Shown here one piece after another: positions 52,531-63,046 of a stretch of DNA of 64,000 nucleotides. How positions within the stretch are numbered: position 1 is the stretch's first letter; each line of letters starts with the position of its first letter. Origin of the DNA: SLJN01 sp964505385 (GTDB lineage: Bacteria > Bacteroidota > Rhodothermia > Balneolales > Natronogracilivirgulaceae); assembly GCA_964505385.1 (NCBI GenBank), contig CAZDIA010000006.1:37671-101670 (forward strand). The letters are read 5' to 3'. The position numbers and the translations under genes were made by a program. A model generated the notes under the pieces. The model did no database searches and was not told the DNA's origin. It saw only the letters and a list, made by a program, of their open reading frames with translations.

Positions 52531-55500
52531 CTACTTGTCGCTATCATCTTTCTGCTTTTCTTTTTCACCGTTGCCACCGTCACCGCTAAGCTCTTCAAAT
52601 ACCTTGTCTGCTGCTGAGACATCTTCCATCTCGGATTTAGCCCCAACAATAACGTCCTGATATTTGCGCAATCCGGTTCCGGCCGGTACTTTGTGACCCA
52701 CCACAACATTTTCTTTGAGGCCAAGCAGATGATCTTCTTTTGCCTCAACTGCCGCCTGGGTCAGAACTTTTGTGGTTTCCTGGAAGGAAGCAGCAGATAG
52801 CCAGCTATCAGTCGACAAGGCAGCCCGTGTGATACCCAGCAATATCGGCTTGGAAATGGCTGGTTCCGCTTCGCGGGTTTCTATCTCTTTTTTGCCTTCC
52901 CGGATCAAAGCATTGTTTACTTCACGAATCTCTCGTCGATTTAACAATGTACCATGTTTCAGGTCGGAATCACCGGGATCTGTAACAACATATTTATCAA
53001 TAAGGCTATCATTGGTACGATTCACCTCAAAGCGGTCAATTTTGTCACCTTCCAGGTATACCGTATCTCCTGAATCGGTGATTTCCACTTTCTGCATCAT
53101 CGTGCGTACGATAACCTCAATGTGCTTGTTGTTGATCTTTACACCCTGCAACCGGTAAACTTCCTGTATTTCATTCACAAGATACGATTGCACGGCATAC
53201 GGCCCGAGAATATTCAGGATATCCTGCGGCAGGATCGCACCATCAGAAAGCGGGTCACCGGCCTTAACATAGTCGTTATCCTGTACCAGAATGTGTTTAG
53301 CAAGAGAAATCAGATAGGTTTTCGATTCGGTTTCGTCTTTACTGGTAACGACTACCTCTTGTGAGCCACGCTTGCGGGCGCCAAGTTTAACTATACCTTC
53401 AATTTCTGATACATCTGCAGGATCACTCGGCGGGCGAGCCTCAAACAGCTCGGTTACTCTCGGCAGACCTGCTGTAATATCCTTCGACTTGGATGCCGAG
53501 GTACGTGGAATTTTGGCAAGCACTTGTCCGGCCTGAACCGGCTCATCATGATCAACAATCACGTGAGCGCCGACCGGCAGTGTAGTTTCACGAATTCGGT
53601 CGCCATCGGCTTTAACAATCAGTGTAGGTACGAGGCTTCGGTCTTTGGTATCTGTGATAACTTTTTCCTTGTGCCCCGTCTGTGAATCAGTTTCATCCGT
53701 GTAAGTCACCCCTTCAATGATATCTTTGTACTCAACTTTTCCATCGAGTTCGGAAAAGATCAGGGCATTATACGGATCCCACTTACAGATCGGTGTACCC
53801 TTCGGTATGGTATCGCCTTCTTCTACAAGAATTTCAGAACCATACGGGATGTTATAGGTCTGGAGAACTTTGCCGGTATCATCTACCAGCTTCACTTCTC
53901 CAGCCCGGCTGAGGACGATGCTGTACATCTCTTCACCGTCGTCGTACTCAACAACCCGCATATTTTCAAATTCAATTTTGCCGTCGAATTTCGCCTTATG
54001 CTGTGATTCTGACTCCATTCTTGAAGCCGTACCACCCACGTGGAAAGTACGAAGCGTCAACTGAGTACCGGGCTCACCAATAGATTGGGCGGCAATTACT
54101 CCAACTGCCTCACCAACCTGCACGAGTTGACCGCGGCCAAGGTCACGTCCGTAGCATTTTGCACAAACACCACGTGCGGACTCGCATGTTAGCACCGACC
54201 GAATTTCAACTTCTTCAAGTGATGTCTCAGAAATCTTATTGGCTACTTTCTCGTCGATCATCTCATTGGATTCGACGATCAATTCATCGGTTAGCGGGTC
54301 ATAGAGGTCGTGCATTGAAATACGACCAAGTATACGCTCTTCAAGACTTTCTACGATTTCCTCGTTGTCTTTAAGCGCCTGCATTTTCACGCCCCGGAGA
54401 GTACCACAGTCATTTTCAGTTACAATTACATCCTGTGATACATCCACCAGACGGCGTGTGAGATAACCGGCGTCAGCTGTTTTCAACGCGGTGTCAGCCA
54501 ATCCTTTTCGGGCACCGTGTGTTGAAATAAAGTATTCAAGAACGGTTAGGCCCTCCTTAAAACTGGATAGAATCGGAGTTTCAATTACTTCCGAGCCACC
54601 TTCAACTGAACTTTTTTGAGGCTTGGCCATCAAACCACGCATTCCACCAAGCTGACGAATCTGCTCTTTGGAACCACGGGCGCCGGAATCAGCCATCATA
54701 AAGACCGGGTTGAATCCGCCTTTATCATTGGCAAGCGTGTTGAAAAGAGTTTCCGAAACCCTGTTGGTTGTACTCGTCCACTTATCTACTACCTGATTAT
54801 ACCGTTCATTATCGGTAATAAATCCGTTCTCATAGCGCTCGAGAATAGAAGTAACTTCATTTTGAGCCTGCTCTATCAAGTTGGCTTTTTCATCAGGAAT
54901 TACGATATCCTCAAGGCTGAAAGAAAGACCACCCGTAGTAGCGGTTTCAAAGCCAAGGTATTTCATATCGTCAAGAAACCGGGATGTGAAGTGCGTGCCC
55001 GTTGCATTGAACACATCATTAATAAGCTGACGTAATTCTTTCTTGCCAAATGTGAGATTGCGGAAAGGTAGTTCATCCGGTACAATCTCATTGAAGATAA
55101 CTCTACCGGCCGATGACTTAACCAACTCCTGTGTGGTTACACCATTTTTCTCCACATCTACACGTACATTAATTTTGGCGTGCAGGTCAATGATGCCTTG
55201 GTCATAAGCGATCAGCACTTCATCTACGGAAGCAAATGACTTACCTTCTCCTTTTTTACCATCTCCCATTTTGGTAAGGTAATATGTACCCAATACCATA
55301 TCCTGGGATGGAACCATAATCGGGCTACCATTTGCCGGGCTGAGAATGTTATGTGACCCCAACATAAGAACAGATGCCTCCAGAACGGCATCATGACTCA
55401 ATGGCAGGTGAACCGCCATCTGGTCACCGTCAAAGTCGGCATTAAATGCCGCGCAAGATAGCGGGTGAAGCTGGATCGCCTTATTTTCAATCAACACCGG

Positions 55501-56853
55501 CTGATAAGCCTGGATACCAAGTCTGTGAAGCGTCGGTGCCCGGTTGAGCATTACCGGGTGGCCGTCAATCACTTTTTCAAGTACATCCCAGACGACTTCA
55601 TCCCGTCGATCCACAACTTTCTTGGCACTTTTCACGGTTTTAACATAACCCCGCTCAATCAAGCGGCGAATCACGAAGGGCTTGTACAGCTCAACCGCCA
55701 TTTCTTTCGGCAGTCCACATTCATTGAGTTTAAGCTCAGGGCCAACGACAATTACGGATCGTCCCGAATAGTCCACACGCTTACCGAGCAGGTTTTGCCG
55801 GAACCGTCCGTTTTTCCCTTTAAGCATGTCGCTCAAGGACTTCAACGGTCGATTATTGCTGCGAACCGCATTCATTTTCCGGGAATTGTCAAACAACGAA
55901 TCTACCGATTCCTGAAGCATTCGTTTTTCGTTGCGTAGAATAACATCAGGAGCTTTTATATCGATCAAACGCTTCAGACGGTTATTTCGGATGATAACGC
56001 GCCGGTAAAGATCATTCAAATCAGAGGTGGCGAAACGCCCGCCTTCAAGCGGTACCAGCGGCCGCAATTCAGGAGGAATTACCGGAATTACCCGCATAAC
56101 CATCCACTCCGGCCGGTTTTCAGTACGTTTGTTAGCCGCTCTGAATGATTCAATGACCTGAAGCCGCTTCAGCAGTTTCTTTTTCCGCATGGCCGAGGTC
56201 TCAGTTTTAATAGACTCTCTGTGCTCATATGCGGTTTTATCAAGCTCAATACTGCCGAGCATTTCCTCGATAGCTTCAGCTCCCATCTTCACCACAAATT
56301 TATCTGGATCATCATCATCCAGCTCACTGTGATCTTCCGGCAGCTGAGCGTGAATATCGAAATACTCTTCTTCCGTGAGCAGGTCGCCCATCTTATAACC
56401 AAGATCACGGGCCATTCCCGGGTTGATCACTACAAAACTTTCGTAGTAAACAATTTTCTCGAGGTTTTTGGATGAAAGTCCGAGCAGATAGGCAATTTTA
56501 TTCGGCAGTGACTTAAAGTACCAAATATGGACAACCGGCACACAAAGCTGAATGTGACCCATTCGCTCACGGCGCACGGCTTTGCGCGTAACTTCAACAC
56601 CGCATCGGTCACATATAATACCTTTGTAGCGGATACGCTTGTATTTACCGCAATGGCATTCCCAATCCTTTACCGGGCCAAAAATCTTTTCGCAAAATAA
56701 GCCGTCTTTTTCCGGCTTAAATGTGCGATAGTTTATAGTTTCCGGATTGAGAACCTCTCCATTTGAACGGGATAGGATTGTCTCTGCAGATGACAGAGAC
56801 AATCGAATATTTTTGAAATCTTTGGTTACGGAGTCGCTTTTTGTAAACGGCAA
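52531..56853 (-). CDS. rpoC: DNA-directed RNA polymerase beta' subunit
   Basis: This 1440-residue protein has the N-terminal zinc-binding segment CHCGKYKRIRYKGIICDRCG (key cysteines), and the catalytic NADFDGDQMAVHLPLS near residues 465-480, whose three Asp hold the active-site Mg. Later come the trigger-loop region near GARGSKEQIRQLGGMRGLMA and the second zinc site CESARGVCAKCYG (partial quotes). It lies 50 bp after rpoB. An acidic-basic tail ending KQKDDSDK is typical of Bacteroidota. Confidence 0.98.
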   Translation of the reverse strand: MPFTKSDSVTKDFKNIRLSLSSAETILSRSNGEVLNPETINYRTFKPEKDGLFCEKIFGPVKDWECHCGKYKRIRYKGIICDRCGVEVTRKAVRRERMGHIQLCVPVVHIWYFKSLPNKIAYLLGLSSKNLEKIVYYESFVVINPGMARDLGYKMGDLLTEEEYFDIHAQLPEDHSELDDDDPDKFVVKMGAEAIEEMLGSIELDKTAYEHRESIKTETSAMRKKKLLKRLQVIESFRAANKRTENRPEWMVMRVIPVIPPELRPLVPLEGGRFATSDLNDLYRRVIIRNNRLKRLIDIKAPDVILRNEKRMLQESVDSLFDNSRKMNAVRSNNRPLKSLSDMLKGKNGRFRQNLLGKRVDYSGRSVIVVGPELKLNECGLPKEMAVELYKPFVIRRLIERGYVKTVKSAKKVVDRRDEVVWDVLEKVIDGHPVMLNRAPTLHRLGIQAYQPVLIENKAIQLHPLSCAAFNADFDGDQMAVHLPLSHDAVLEASVLMLGSHNILSPANGSPIMVPSQDMVLGTYYLTKMGDGKKGEGKSFASVDEVLIAYDQGIIDLHAKINVRVDVEKNGVTTQELVKSSAGRVIFNEIVPDELPFRNLTFGKKELRQLINDVFNATGTHFTSRFLDDMKYLGFETATTGGLSFSLEDIVIPDEKANLIEQAQNEVTSILERYENGFITDNERYNQVVDKWTSTTNRVSETLFNTLANDKGGFNPVFMMADSGARGSKEQIRQLGGMRGLMAKPQKSSVEGGSEVIETPILSSFKEGLTVLEYFISTHGARKGLADTALKTADAGYLTRRLVDVSQDVIVTENDCGTLRGVKMQALKDNEEIVESLEERILGRISMHDLYDPLTDELIVESNEMIDEKVANKISETSLEEVEIRSVLTCESARGVCAKCYGRDLGRGQLVQVGEAVGVIAAQSIGEPGTQLTLRTFHVGGTASRMESESQHKAKFDGKIEFENMRVVEYDDGEEMYSIVLSRAGEVKLVDDTGKVLQTYNIPYGSEILVEEGDTIPKGTPICKWDPYNALIFSELDGKVEYKDIIEGVTYTDETDSQTGHKEKVITDTKDRSLVPTLIVKADGDRIRETTLPVGAHVIVDHDEPVQAGQVLAKIPRTSASKSKDITAGLPRVTELFEARPPSDPADVSEIEGIVKLGARKRGSQEVVVTSKDETESKTYLISLAKHILVQDNDYVKAGDPLSDGAILPQDILNILGPYAVQSYLVNEIQEVYRLQGVKINNKHIEVIVRTMMQKVEITDSGDTVYLEGDKIDRFEVNRTNDSLIDKYVVTDPGDSDLKHGTLLNRREIREVNNALIREGKKEIETREAEPAISKPILLGITRAALSTDSWLSAASFQETTKVLTQAAVEAKEDHLLGLKENVVVGHKVPAGTGLRKYQDVIVGAKSEMEDVSAADKVFEELSGDGGNGEKEKQKDDSDK

Positions 56854-56903
56854 GGATATACCTCCGAGTGGTTTATATAAAATTTATGGGCAATTTCTGT
56901 GAT

Positions 56904-59900
56904 TTACTGCTGGATATTTACTTCGAGACCAAGTCCCTGAAGCTCTCTCAACAGTACGTTAAATGATTCAGGTGTTCCGCCATCCGGAAGGTTTTCACCT
57001 TTTACAATGGATTCATAAATCTTGGAACGACCTTTCACATCATCACTCTTTACCGTCAGCATTTCTTTCAATACGCTGGAAGCACCGTAGGCGTAAAGCG
57101 CCCAAACCTCCATCTCGCCAAGTCGTTGACCGCCGAATTGTGCCTTTCCACCCAACGGCTGTTGAGTGATCAATGAATACGGGCCAATAGACCGGGCGTG
57201 CATTTTGTCTTCAATGAGGTGATTAAGCTTCAGCATATAAATGTAACCGACCGTGGTTTTCTGATCCATTTTTTCACCGGTTCGACCGTCGAAAAGATAG
57301 GTTCGACCATCTTCCGGTAAACCAGCTTCCCTCAGATAGTGCTGAACATCGTCGTAGGAGGCGCCATCAAAAATAGGAGTAGCAAATCTGACTCCCAGTT
57401 CTTTGGCCGCCCACCCCAGAATGGTTTCATATATCTGGCCTAAGTTCATTCTTGACGGCACACCAAGCGGGTTCAGCACAACATCTACCGGAGTTCCGTC
57501 TTCCAGAAACGGCATATCTTCTACCGGCACGACGTTAGCTACCACGCCTTTATTACCATGACGGCCTGCCATCTTATCACCTACCTGCAGTTTACGCTTT
57601 TTGGCTACGTACACTTTTGCTTTTTGGACAATGCCTGGAGGCAGTTCATCACCTACCTGAATGGAGTATTTTTCTCGTTTCAGGTCGGAATCAAGTTGCC
57701 TTCGGATTTTGGTGTAATTCTGAAAAAGCCTTGCCACAACTTTGTTGGTTTTCTCATCCTGGCACCATGGCTGAGATGGAGAAATGTTGGCAGGGTCAAG
57801 ATCTTCAAATACCTGTTTGCGGTATTTGTCTCCTTTTGGTATCAGTTCTACGCCGTTTCGGTCACTGATGCCGGGGGATGTTTTGTCCTTGAGCAATTTA
57901 TACATCCGCTCCGCCCAGTTACGGTTGAGCTCGAGTACTTTCTCTTTGTGGATGTTGTTTTGCTCCTCTACCAGCTCTTTTTCCTCTTTGCGTGAAATCT
58001 GTTCTTCACGTTTACGTGAGAAGAGCTTAGTATCTATCACAATACCGGAAACTCCCGGCGGTGTTTTGAGCGATGCATCCTTAACATCACCGGCTTTATC
58101 ACCGAAGATTGCACGAAGCAATTTTTCTTCAGGTGTCGGGTCGGTTTCTCCCTTAGGAGTAATTTTTCCAACAATGATATCACCATGCTTGATCCGTGCA
58201 CCTATGCGGATAATTCCTTCTTCATCAAGATTTCGGGTAGCTTCCTCACTTACATTCGGAATTTCCCTGGTAAGCTCTTCTTCACCTCGCTTGGTATCTC
58301 TTACCTGCTGCTCAAATTCCTGAATGTGGATGGAAGTATAGATATCATCGGCAACAACCCGTTCACTTACGGTGATCGCATCTTCAAAGTTATAACCTCT
58401 CCACGGCATGAATGCGACCAGCATGTTCCGGCCAAGAGCCAACTCGCCATTATCTGTGGCACAGCCATCAGCTATCGGCGTTCCATCTACAACTTTATCA
58501 CCGACGTTCACAATCGGCTTCTGATTAGCAGTTGAATCCTGATTTGTACGTTCAAACTTTCGAAGTTTGTAAGTCACCACACCATCATCAAAATAAGCGA
58601 GTTCTTCCTGCTCATCCCGCTCATACCTGATTTTGATCTCTGTTGCGCTCACATACACAACTTCGCCTTTCCCTTCAGCTACAATAAGCGCACGCGAATC
58701 TTTAGCGGCCCGGTATTCCATGCCGGTTCCGACCACCGGGGATTCGGGTCGCAACAAGGGTACTCCCTGTCGCTGCATGTTTGATCCCATAAGCGCGCGG
58801 TTAGCATCATCATGTTCTATGAATGGAATCAGCGCGGCTGCAACTGATGTAATCTGGTTGGGCGCAACGTCCATGTATTCGACCTGATCCGGACGTGCGA
58901 GGCCTACATTACTATCACGAAATCGCGAGAAGATCAGATCATTCTGAAACGTCGACTCCTCAGTAAGCGGAGCGTTTGCCTGGGCAATTACGGTTTCATC
59001 TTCCTGCTCAGCAGCTAAGTACTCGACTTCTTCGGTTATATTCTTATCCTTTACCTTTCGGTATGGAGTTTCAATAAATCCGAAATCATTTACTTTAGCA
59101 TGCACGCAAAGTGAGGTAATCAAACCGATATTCGGCCCTTCAGGCGTTTCAATCGGGCATAGACGCCCATAGTGAGTATAATGCACGTCGCGAACTTCAA
59201 AGCCGGCACGTTCACGGGTAAGGCCACCCGGCCCTAGCGCGGACATTCGACGTTTGTGGGTCAGCTCTGCAATCGGATTGGTCTGATCCATAAACTGGGA
59301 AAGCTGGTTCGTGCCAAAGAATGTGTTAATTACAGATGTAATAGTTCGAGCATTGACCAGATCTTGCGGAGTAAACTGCTCGGCGTCACGGGAATTCATT
59401 CGCTCCCGTATCGTGCGCGCCATTCGAGCGAGACCCAGGCCAAACTGCTGGCCAAGCTGCTCACCTACGGTTCGTGTCCGCCGGTTACTCAGGTGATCGA
59501 TATCATCAACCTGAGACTTCATATTTTTCAAACGGATCAACTCCTTGATGATCGCAATGAGATCATTCTGGGTGAGCACCTGTGTTTCCAGGTCTTCATC
59601 CAGATGGAGCCGTTTATTAAGGCGATATCGCCCTACCTGGCCGAGGTCGTATTTTTTATCACTGAAAAATAGCCGCTCCAGTACCGAACGAGCAGTTTCC
59701 ACATCAGGCATTTCGCCTGACCTGATTTGCCTGTAAACTTCAGCAAGAGCAGATTCTTCGTCATGAGTGTTATCTTTTCGAAGAGTATTGAGAATTACAG
59801 AGTTCTCATTTTCTTCTATTTTTTCACTAATGACTAGTACTTTTTTCTCTCCCCTTTGCTTGAAGACATCATAATCATCCTCTGTGAGCTCATGTTCTCT

Positions 59901-60731
59901 GGACAGAATGACCTTGCGTTTCTTTGCCTCAGTTATTTCTCCGGTCTCTTCGTCAACTACCTCTTCAGTAACATCTTCGGCTATATCTGTAGCAAGCTTG
60001 CGACCTATGGCATTGGCAAAATCTTTCTTGTTTTTAATACTGATTTCTTCGGAAAGACCAAATATACTCAGTAATTCATAATCGGTTGAGTAACCGAGAG
60101 CCCGAAGCATAGTCGTTACCGGCAGCTTTTTCTTCCGGTCGATATAGGCCCAGAGTACATCGCGAATGTCTGTGGTAAATTCAATCCAGGAACCTTTAAA
60201 TGGAATAATCCGGGCAGAATACAACCGGGTACCGTTTGGATGTACAGATTGCCCGAAAAACACCCCGGGAGAGCGATGCAGCTGGCTAACAATGACCCGT
60301 TCTGCTCCATTTATGATGAACGTTCCGCGTTCGGTCATCCAGGGTAGATCACCAAGGAAAACTTCCTGCTCGATAGTTTCGCTTGCCTCGTCGGTTTGAT
60401 CCATCGAGGATAGCCGTAGCTTGGCTTTAAGAGGCAAGGAATATGTTAACCCGCGATCCTGACATTGCTCGATGCTATACTTCGGGGTGTCTACCGAGTA
60501 GTATAGGAATTCCAGGATATTTTGTTCCCTGGAATCTGTTATCGGGAAATGTTCCTCAAAAATTTGCTGCAGTCCGATATCTTCACGATCTTCGGGACCG
60601 ACATCTATTTGTGAAAATTTCCGAAATGAATCGAGTTGGATGTCCAGGAAATCGGGGTAATCCAGAACATGCTTGGTTCGGGCGAATGAAATCCTGCCCG
60701 TATGTGGCATAGTGTGCGTTGTAGTGCTCAA
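56904..60731 (-). CDS. rpoB: DNA-directed RNA polymerase beta subunit
   Basis: This 1275-residue protein is full length. The rifampicin pocket region reads FFGTNQLSQFMDQTNPIAELTHKRRMSALGPGGL (key parts: QLSQFMDQTNP, HKRRMSALGPGG) and has no obvious resistance substitution. Downstream are GRHGNKGVV and the C-terminal GGQRLGEMEVWALYAYGA. It follows rplL after about 140 bp containing a hairpin, and precedes rpoC. Confidence 0.98.
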   Translation of the reverse strand: MSTTTHTMPHTGRISFARTKHVLDYPDFLDIQLDSFRKFSQIDVGPEDREDIGLQQIFEEHFPITDSREQNILEFLYYSVDTPKYSIEQCQDRGLTYSLPLKAKLRLSSMDQTDEASETIEQEVFLGDLPWMTERGTFIINGAERVIVSQLHRSPGVFFGQSVHPNGTRLYSARIIPFKGSWIEFTTDIRDVLWAYIDRKKKLPVTTMLRALGYSTDYELLSIFGLSEEISIKNKKDFANAIGRKLATDIAEDVTEEVVDEETGEITEAKKRKVILSREHELTEDDYDVFKQRGEKKVLVISEKIEENENSVILNTLRKDNTHDEESALAEVYRQIRSGEMPDVETARSVLERLFFSDKKYDLGQVGRYRLNKRLHLDEDLETQVLTQNDLIAIIKELIRLKNMKSQVDDIDHLSNRRTRTVGEQLGQQFGLGLARMARTIRERMNSRDAEQFTPQDLVNARTITSVINTFFGTNQLSQFMDQTNPIAELTHKRRMSALGPGGLTRERAGFEVRDVHYTHYGRLCPIETPEGPNIGLITSLCVHAKVNDFGFIETPYRKVKDKNITEEVEYLAAEQEDETVIAQANAPLTEESTFQNDLIFSRFRDSNVGLARPDQVEYMDVAPNQITSVAAALIPFIEHDDANRALMGSNMQRQGVPLLRPESPVVGTGMEYRAAKDSRALIVAEGKGEVVYVSATEIKIRYERDEQEELAYFDDGVVTYKLRKFERTNQDSTANQKPIVNVGDKVVDGTPIADGCATDNGELALGRNMLVAFMPWRGYNFEDAITVSERVVADDIYTSIHIQEFEQQVRDTKRGEEELTREIPNVSEEATRNLDEEGIIRIGARIKHGDIIVGKITPKGETDPTPEEKLLRAIFGDKAGDVKDASLKTPPGVSGIVIDTKLFSRKREEQISRKEEKELVEEQNNIHKEKVLELNRNWAERMYKLLKDKTSPGISDRNGVELIPKGDKYRKQVFEDLDPANISPSQPWCQDEKTNKVVARLFQNYTKIRRQLDSDLKREKYSIQVGDELPPGIVQKAKVYVAKKRKLQVGDKMAGRHGNKGVVANVVPVEDMPFLEDGTPVDVVLNPLGVPSRMNLGQIYETILGWAAKELGVRFATPIFDGASYDDVQHYLREAGLPEDGRTYLFDGRTGEKMDQKTTVGYIYMLKLNHLIEDKMHARSIGPYSLITQQPLGGKAQFGGQRLGEMEVWALYAYGASSVLKEMLTVKSDDVKGRSKIYESIVKGENLPDGGTPESFNVLLRELQGLGLEVNIQQ

Positions 60732-60819
60732 GGTGCCTTGATTTGGTTTCGTGGTGGAGAGGCTGTTAACGCAAGGGTTAAAACAGTTTCAGTTAACAAA
60801 GGTTAACTAAGACGCCAAT

Positions 60820-60850
60820 AGCCAATACCGAACGAGTCGATATTGGCTAA
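60820..60850 (-). terminator. Hairpin in the rplL-rpoB spacer (possible attenuator)
   Basis: On the minus strand TAGCCAATATCGA pairs with TTCGGTATTGGCTA (one G-U type mismatch). No T-run follows, so it may be a partial terminator, an RNA processing site or a pause. The position matches the well-known rplL-rpoB attenuator of other bacteria. Confidence 0.5.
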
Positions 60851-60873
60851 TCAGCATCCGGTAATTTTTCGAA

Positions 60874-61251
60874 TTATTTTAATTCGATTTCAGCTCCGGC
60901 TTCAGTAAGCTTTTCTTTAATGCTTTCGGCTTCTTCTTTTTCAACACCTTCTTTCAGGTTACTTGGAGCGCCGTCCACAACTTCTTTAGCTTCCTTTAGG
61001 CCGAGGCCGGTAAGAGCACGAACCTCCTTAATCACCCCAATTTTGTTGCTACCGGCAGATTTGAGAACAACATCAAATTCAGTTTGTTCTTCAGCAGCTT
61101 CTGCCTCGCCTTCGCCGGCTGCAGGTGCAGCGGCTACTGCGGTAGCAGCAGGCTTAATTCCGTGTTCTTCTTCAAGGATTTGAGCCAACTCATTGGCTTC
61201 TTTAATGGTTAGATTTACCAGTTGATCTGCGAGATCTTTAACGTCAGCCAT
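60874..61251 (-). CDS. rplL: 50S ribosomal protein L7/L12
   Basis: This 125-residue stalk protein has an N-terminal dimerisation helix region (LADQLVNLTIKEANELAQIL), an Ala/Glu-rich hinge near 35-55 and the C-terminal factor-binding domain with KIGVIKEVRALTGLGLKEAKEVV (partly quoted). It recruits translation GTPases. It follows rplJ by 39 bp. Confidence 0.98.
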   Translation of the reverse strand: MADVKDLADQLVNLTIKEANELAQILEEEHGIKPAATAVAAAPAAGEGEAEAAEEQTEFDVVLKSAGSNKIGVIKEVRALTGLGLKEAKEVVDGAPSNLKEGVEKEEAESIKEKLTEAGAEIELK

Positions 61252-61290
61252 TTTTATTTTTCTCCGGTTAATTGATTTGCGATTAAACTC

Positions 61291-61821
61291 TTAGGAATCT
61301 TCTTCCTTATCAGCGATTGATTTTATAGCTCCGGCCAAATTTGAGCCCTGGGCCTGCAAAGCACTCACTACATTCGATGCGGGGCTAAGTAACAACCCGA
61401 CGATATCGCCCACTACTTCTTCTTTGGACTTCATTGCAGCCAGATGGTCTAACTGCTTTTCGTCGTATAATACCCCGTCTATAACTGCAAGCTTAAATGC
61501 AGGCTTTTCTTTCTTGTCCTTATATCTCTGTTTTATAATTTTTGCCGGCACAGAGGGGTCGCCGGTTACAAAAGCAACGGCATTTTGATATACCATATGC
61601 TCTTTTAGCTCATCAAGGCCGTCAACTTCATCAACTGCCCGACGAAACAGGGTATTTCTGCATATTTTATATGTAACACCCTTTTGTGTAAATTCGGACC
61701 GCAGCTCATTCATTTCAGCAACCGACATGCCTTTGTAATCTGTTACATACAAAGCGTCACATTCTTTAATTTGCTGTGTTATTTCTTCTACTACGGCTTT
61801 CTTTTCTGCAAGCGTAGGCAT
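61291..61821 (-). CDS. rplJ: 50S ribosomal protein L10
   Basis: This 176-residue protein forms the stalk base and binds L7/L12 dimers through its C-terminal helix. The N-terminus reads KKAVVEEITQQIKECDALYV and continues with DYKGMSVAEMNELR, typical of L10. In many bacteria L10 with L7/L12 represses its own mRNA leader; no leader structure was analysed here. It lies between rplA and rplL. Confidence 0.97.
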   Translation of the reverse strand: MPTLAEKKAVVEEITQQIKECDALYVTDYKGMSVAEMNELRSEFTQKGVTYKICRNTLFRRAVDEVDGLDELKEHMVYQNAVAFVTGDPSVPAKIIKQRYKDKKEKPAFKLAVIDGVLYDEKQLDHLAAMKSKEEVVGDIVGLLLSPASNVVSALQAQGSNLAGAIKSIADKEEDS

Positions 61822-61857
61822 GATTTATACCTTAATTCTCTGTGAAGTTAAACTTAT

Positions 61858-62556
61858 TTATGCTGATGCAACTGTGGACTTGTTAATAGGGATTCCCGGC
61901 CCCATGGTGGAGCTCATATTTATACTTCTCAAATAAATCCCTTTTGAAGAAGCAGGTTTCAAACGAATCACAGTCTTCAGAAACGCTTCAGCGTTTTCCT
62001 TAATCTGTTGCGGATTAAAACTTACTCTGGCTACAGAAGTGTGCAATATGCCGTAACGATCAACCCGGAAATCAATTTTACCTGCTTTGACTTCCTTGAT
62101 GGCATCCGCCACATCCATAGTTACAGTTCCACTTTTGGGGTTTGGCATTAATCCTCTCGGGCCAAGCACCTTACCCAATTTTCCAATTTTGCCCATCACA
62201 TCCGGTGTTGCAACAATCACATCAATATCTACCCAGCCTTCCTGGAGTTTAGTGATATAATCATCTAACCCGACATGATCGGCTCCGGCCTCTTTGGCCT
62301 CATCCTGCTTTGCAGCGCTTACTAAGGCAAGCACCCGCACTTCTTTTCCGGTACCGTGTGGCAACGAAACCGTTCCGCGAACCATTTGGTCAGCGTGGCG
62401 GGGATCGACTCCAAGCCGGATGTCCAGATCTACAGATGCATCAAATTTTTCGTACGATATTTTCTTTACTAGCTCCGATGCCTCTTCAAGTGTGTACTCT
62501 TTTTGAGACTCGAGCGCTTCCAATGCCTCTAAATATTTTTTTCCGTGTTTAGCCAT
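61858..62556 (-). CDS. rplA: 50S ribosomal protein L1
   Basis: I chose the ATG at 62556, which is preceded by a GAGGAGAGGG ribosome site and gives 232 residues starting MAKHGKKYLEAL; the frame is open to 62571, which would overlap rplK. The conserved VRGTVSLPHGTGKEVRV and LGPRGLMPNPKSGTV segments are present. L1 binds 23S rRNA at the E-site side and can repress the rplK-rplA mRNA. Confidence 0.97.
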   Translation of the reverse strand: MAKHGKKYLEALEALESQKEYTLEEASELVKKISYEKFDASVDLDIRLGVDPRHADQMVRGTVSLPHGTGKEVRVLALVSAAKQDEAKEAGADHVGLDDYITKLQEGWVDIDVIVATPDVMGKIGKLGKVLGPRGLMPNPKSGTVTMDVADAIKEVKAGKIDFRVDRYGILHTSVARVSFNPQQIKENAEAFLKTVIRLKPASSKGIYLRSINMSSTMGPGIPINKSTVASA

Positions 62557-62567
62557 AATCCCTCTCC

Positions 62568-62999
62568 TCACTTTCTCATATTAACTCTTAACCCCATACT
62601 GCGGGCAGTTCCGGCGATCATTCGACCGGCGGCTTCTTCGTCATGAGCGTTAAGGTCAGCCATTTTTTGCTTTCCGATTTCAACACACTGACTCCACGTA
62701 ACGGTGCCCACTTTAACGCGGTTAGGCTCTCCAGAGCCTTTATCTTTCTTTGCAGCTTGTTTAAGCAACACTGCTGCAGGAGGGGATTTGGTGATAAACG
62801 TGAAGGACTTATCGGTGAATACGGTAATCTCTACCGGAACCAACGTCCCGCTGTTTTCCTGGGTTTTGGCATTAAATGCCTTGCAAAACTCCATGATATT
62901 TACGCCTGCCTGCCCCAATGCCGGTCCCACAGGGGGTGCCGGGTTGGCCTGGCCGCCGGTAATCTGAAGTTTTACAACTTTCTCAACTTTTTTCGCCAT
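62568..62999 (-). CDS. rplK: 50S ribosomal protein L11
   Basis: This 143-residue protein has KLQITGGQANPAPPVGPALG and the C-terminal RNA-binding domain with IAGTARSMGL. L11 binds the GTPase-associated centre of 23S rRNA. It is followed by rplA after about 11 bp and preceded by nusG. Confidence 0.98.
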   Translation of the reverse strand: MAKKVEKVVKLQITGGQANPAPPVGPALGQAGVNIMEFCKAFNAKTQENSGTLVPVEITVFTDKSFTFITKSPPAAVLLKQAAKKDKGSGEPNRVKVGTVTWSQCVEIGKQKMADLNAHDEEAAGRMIAGTARSMGLRVNMRK

Positions 63000-63046
63000 T
63001 TTTTAACCTGTATTAGCCTTACAATCGGCGTTCTTAATTTTAGTTA

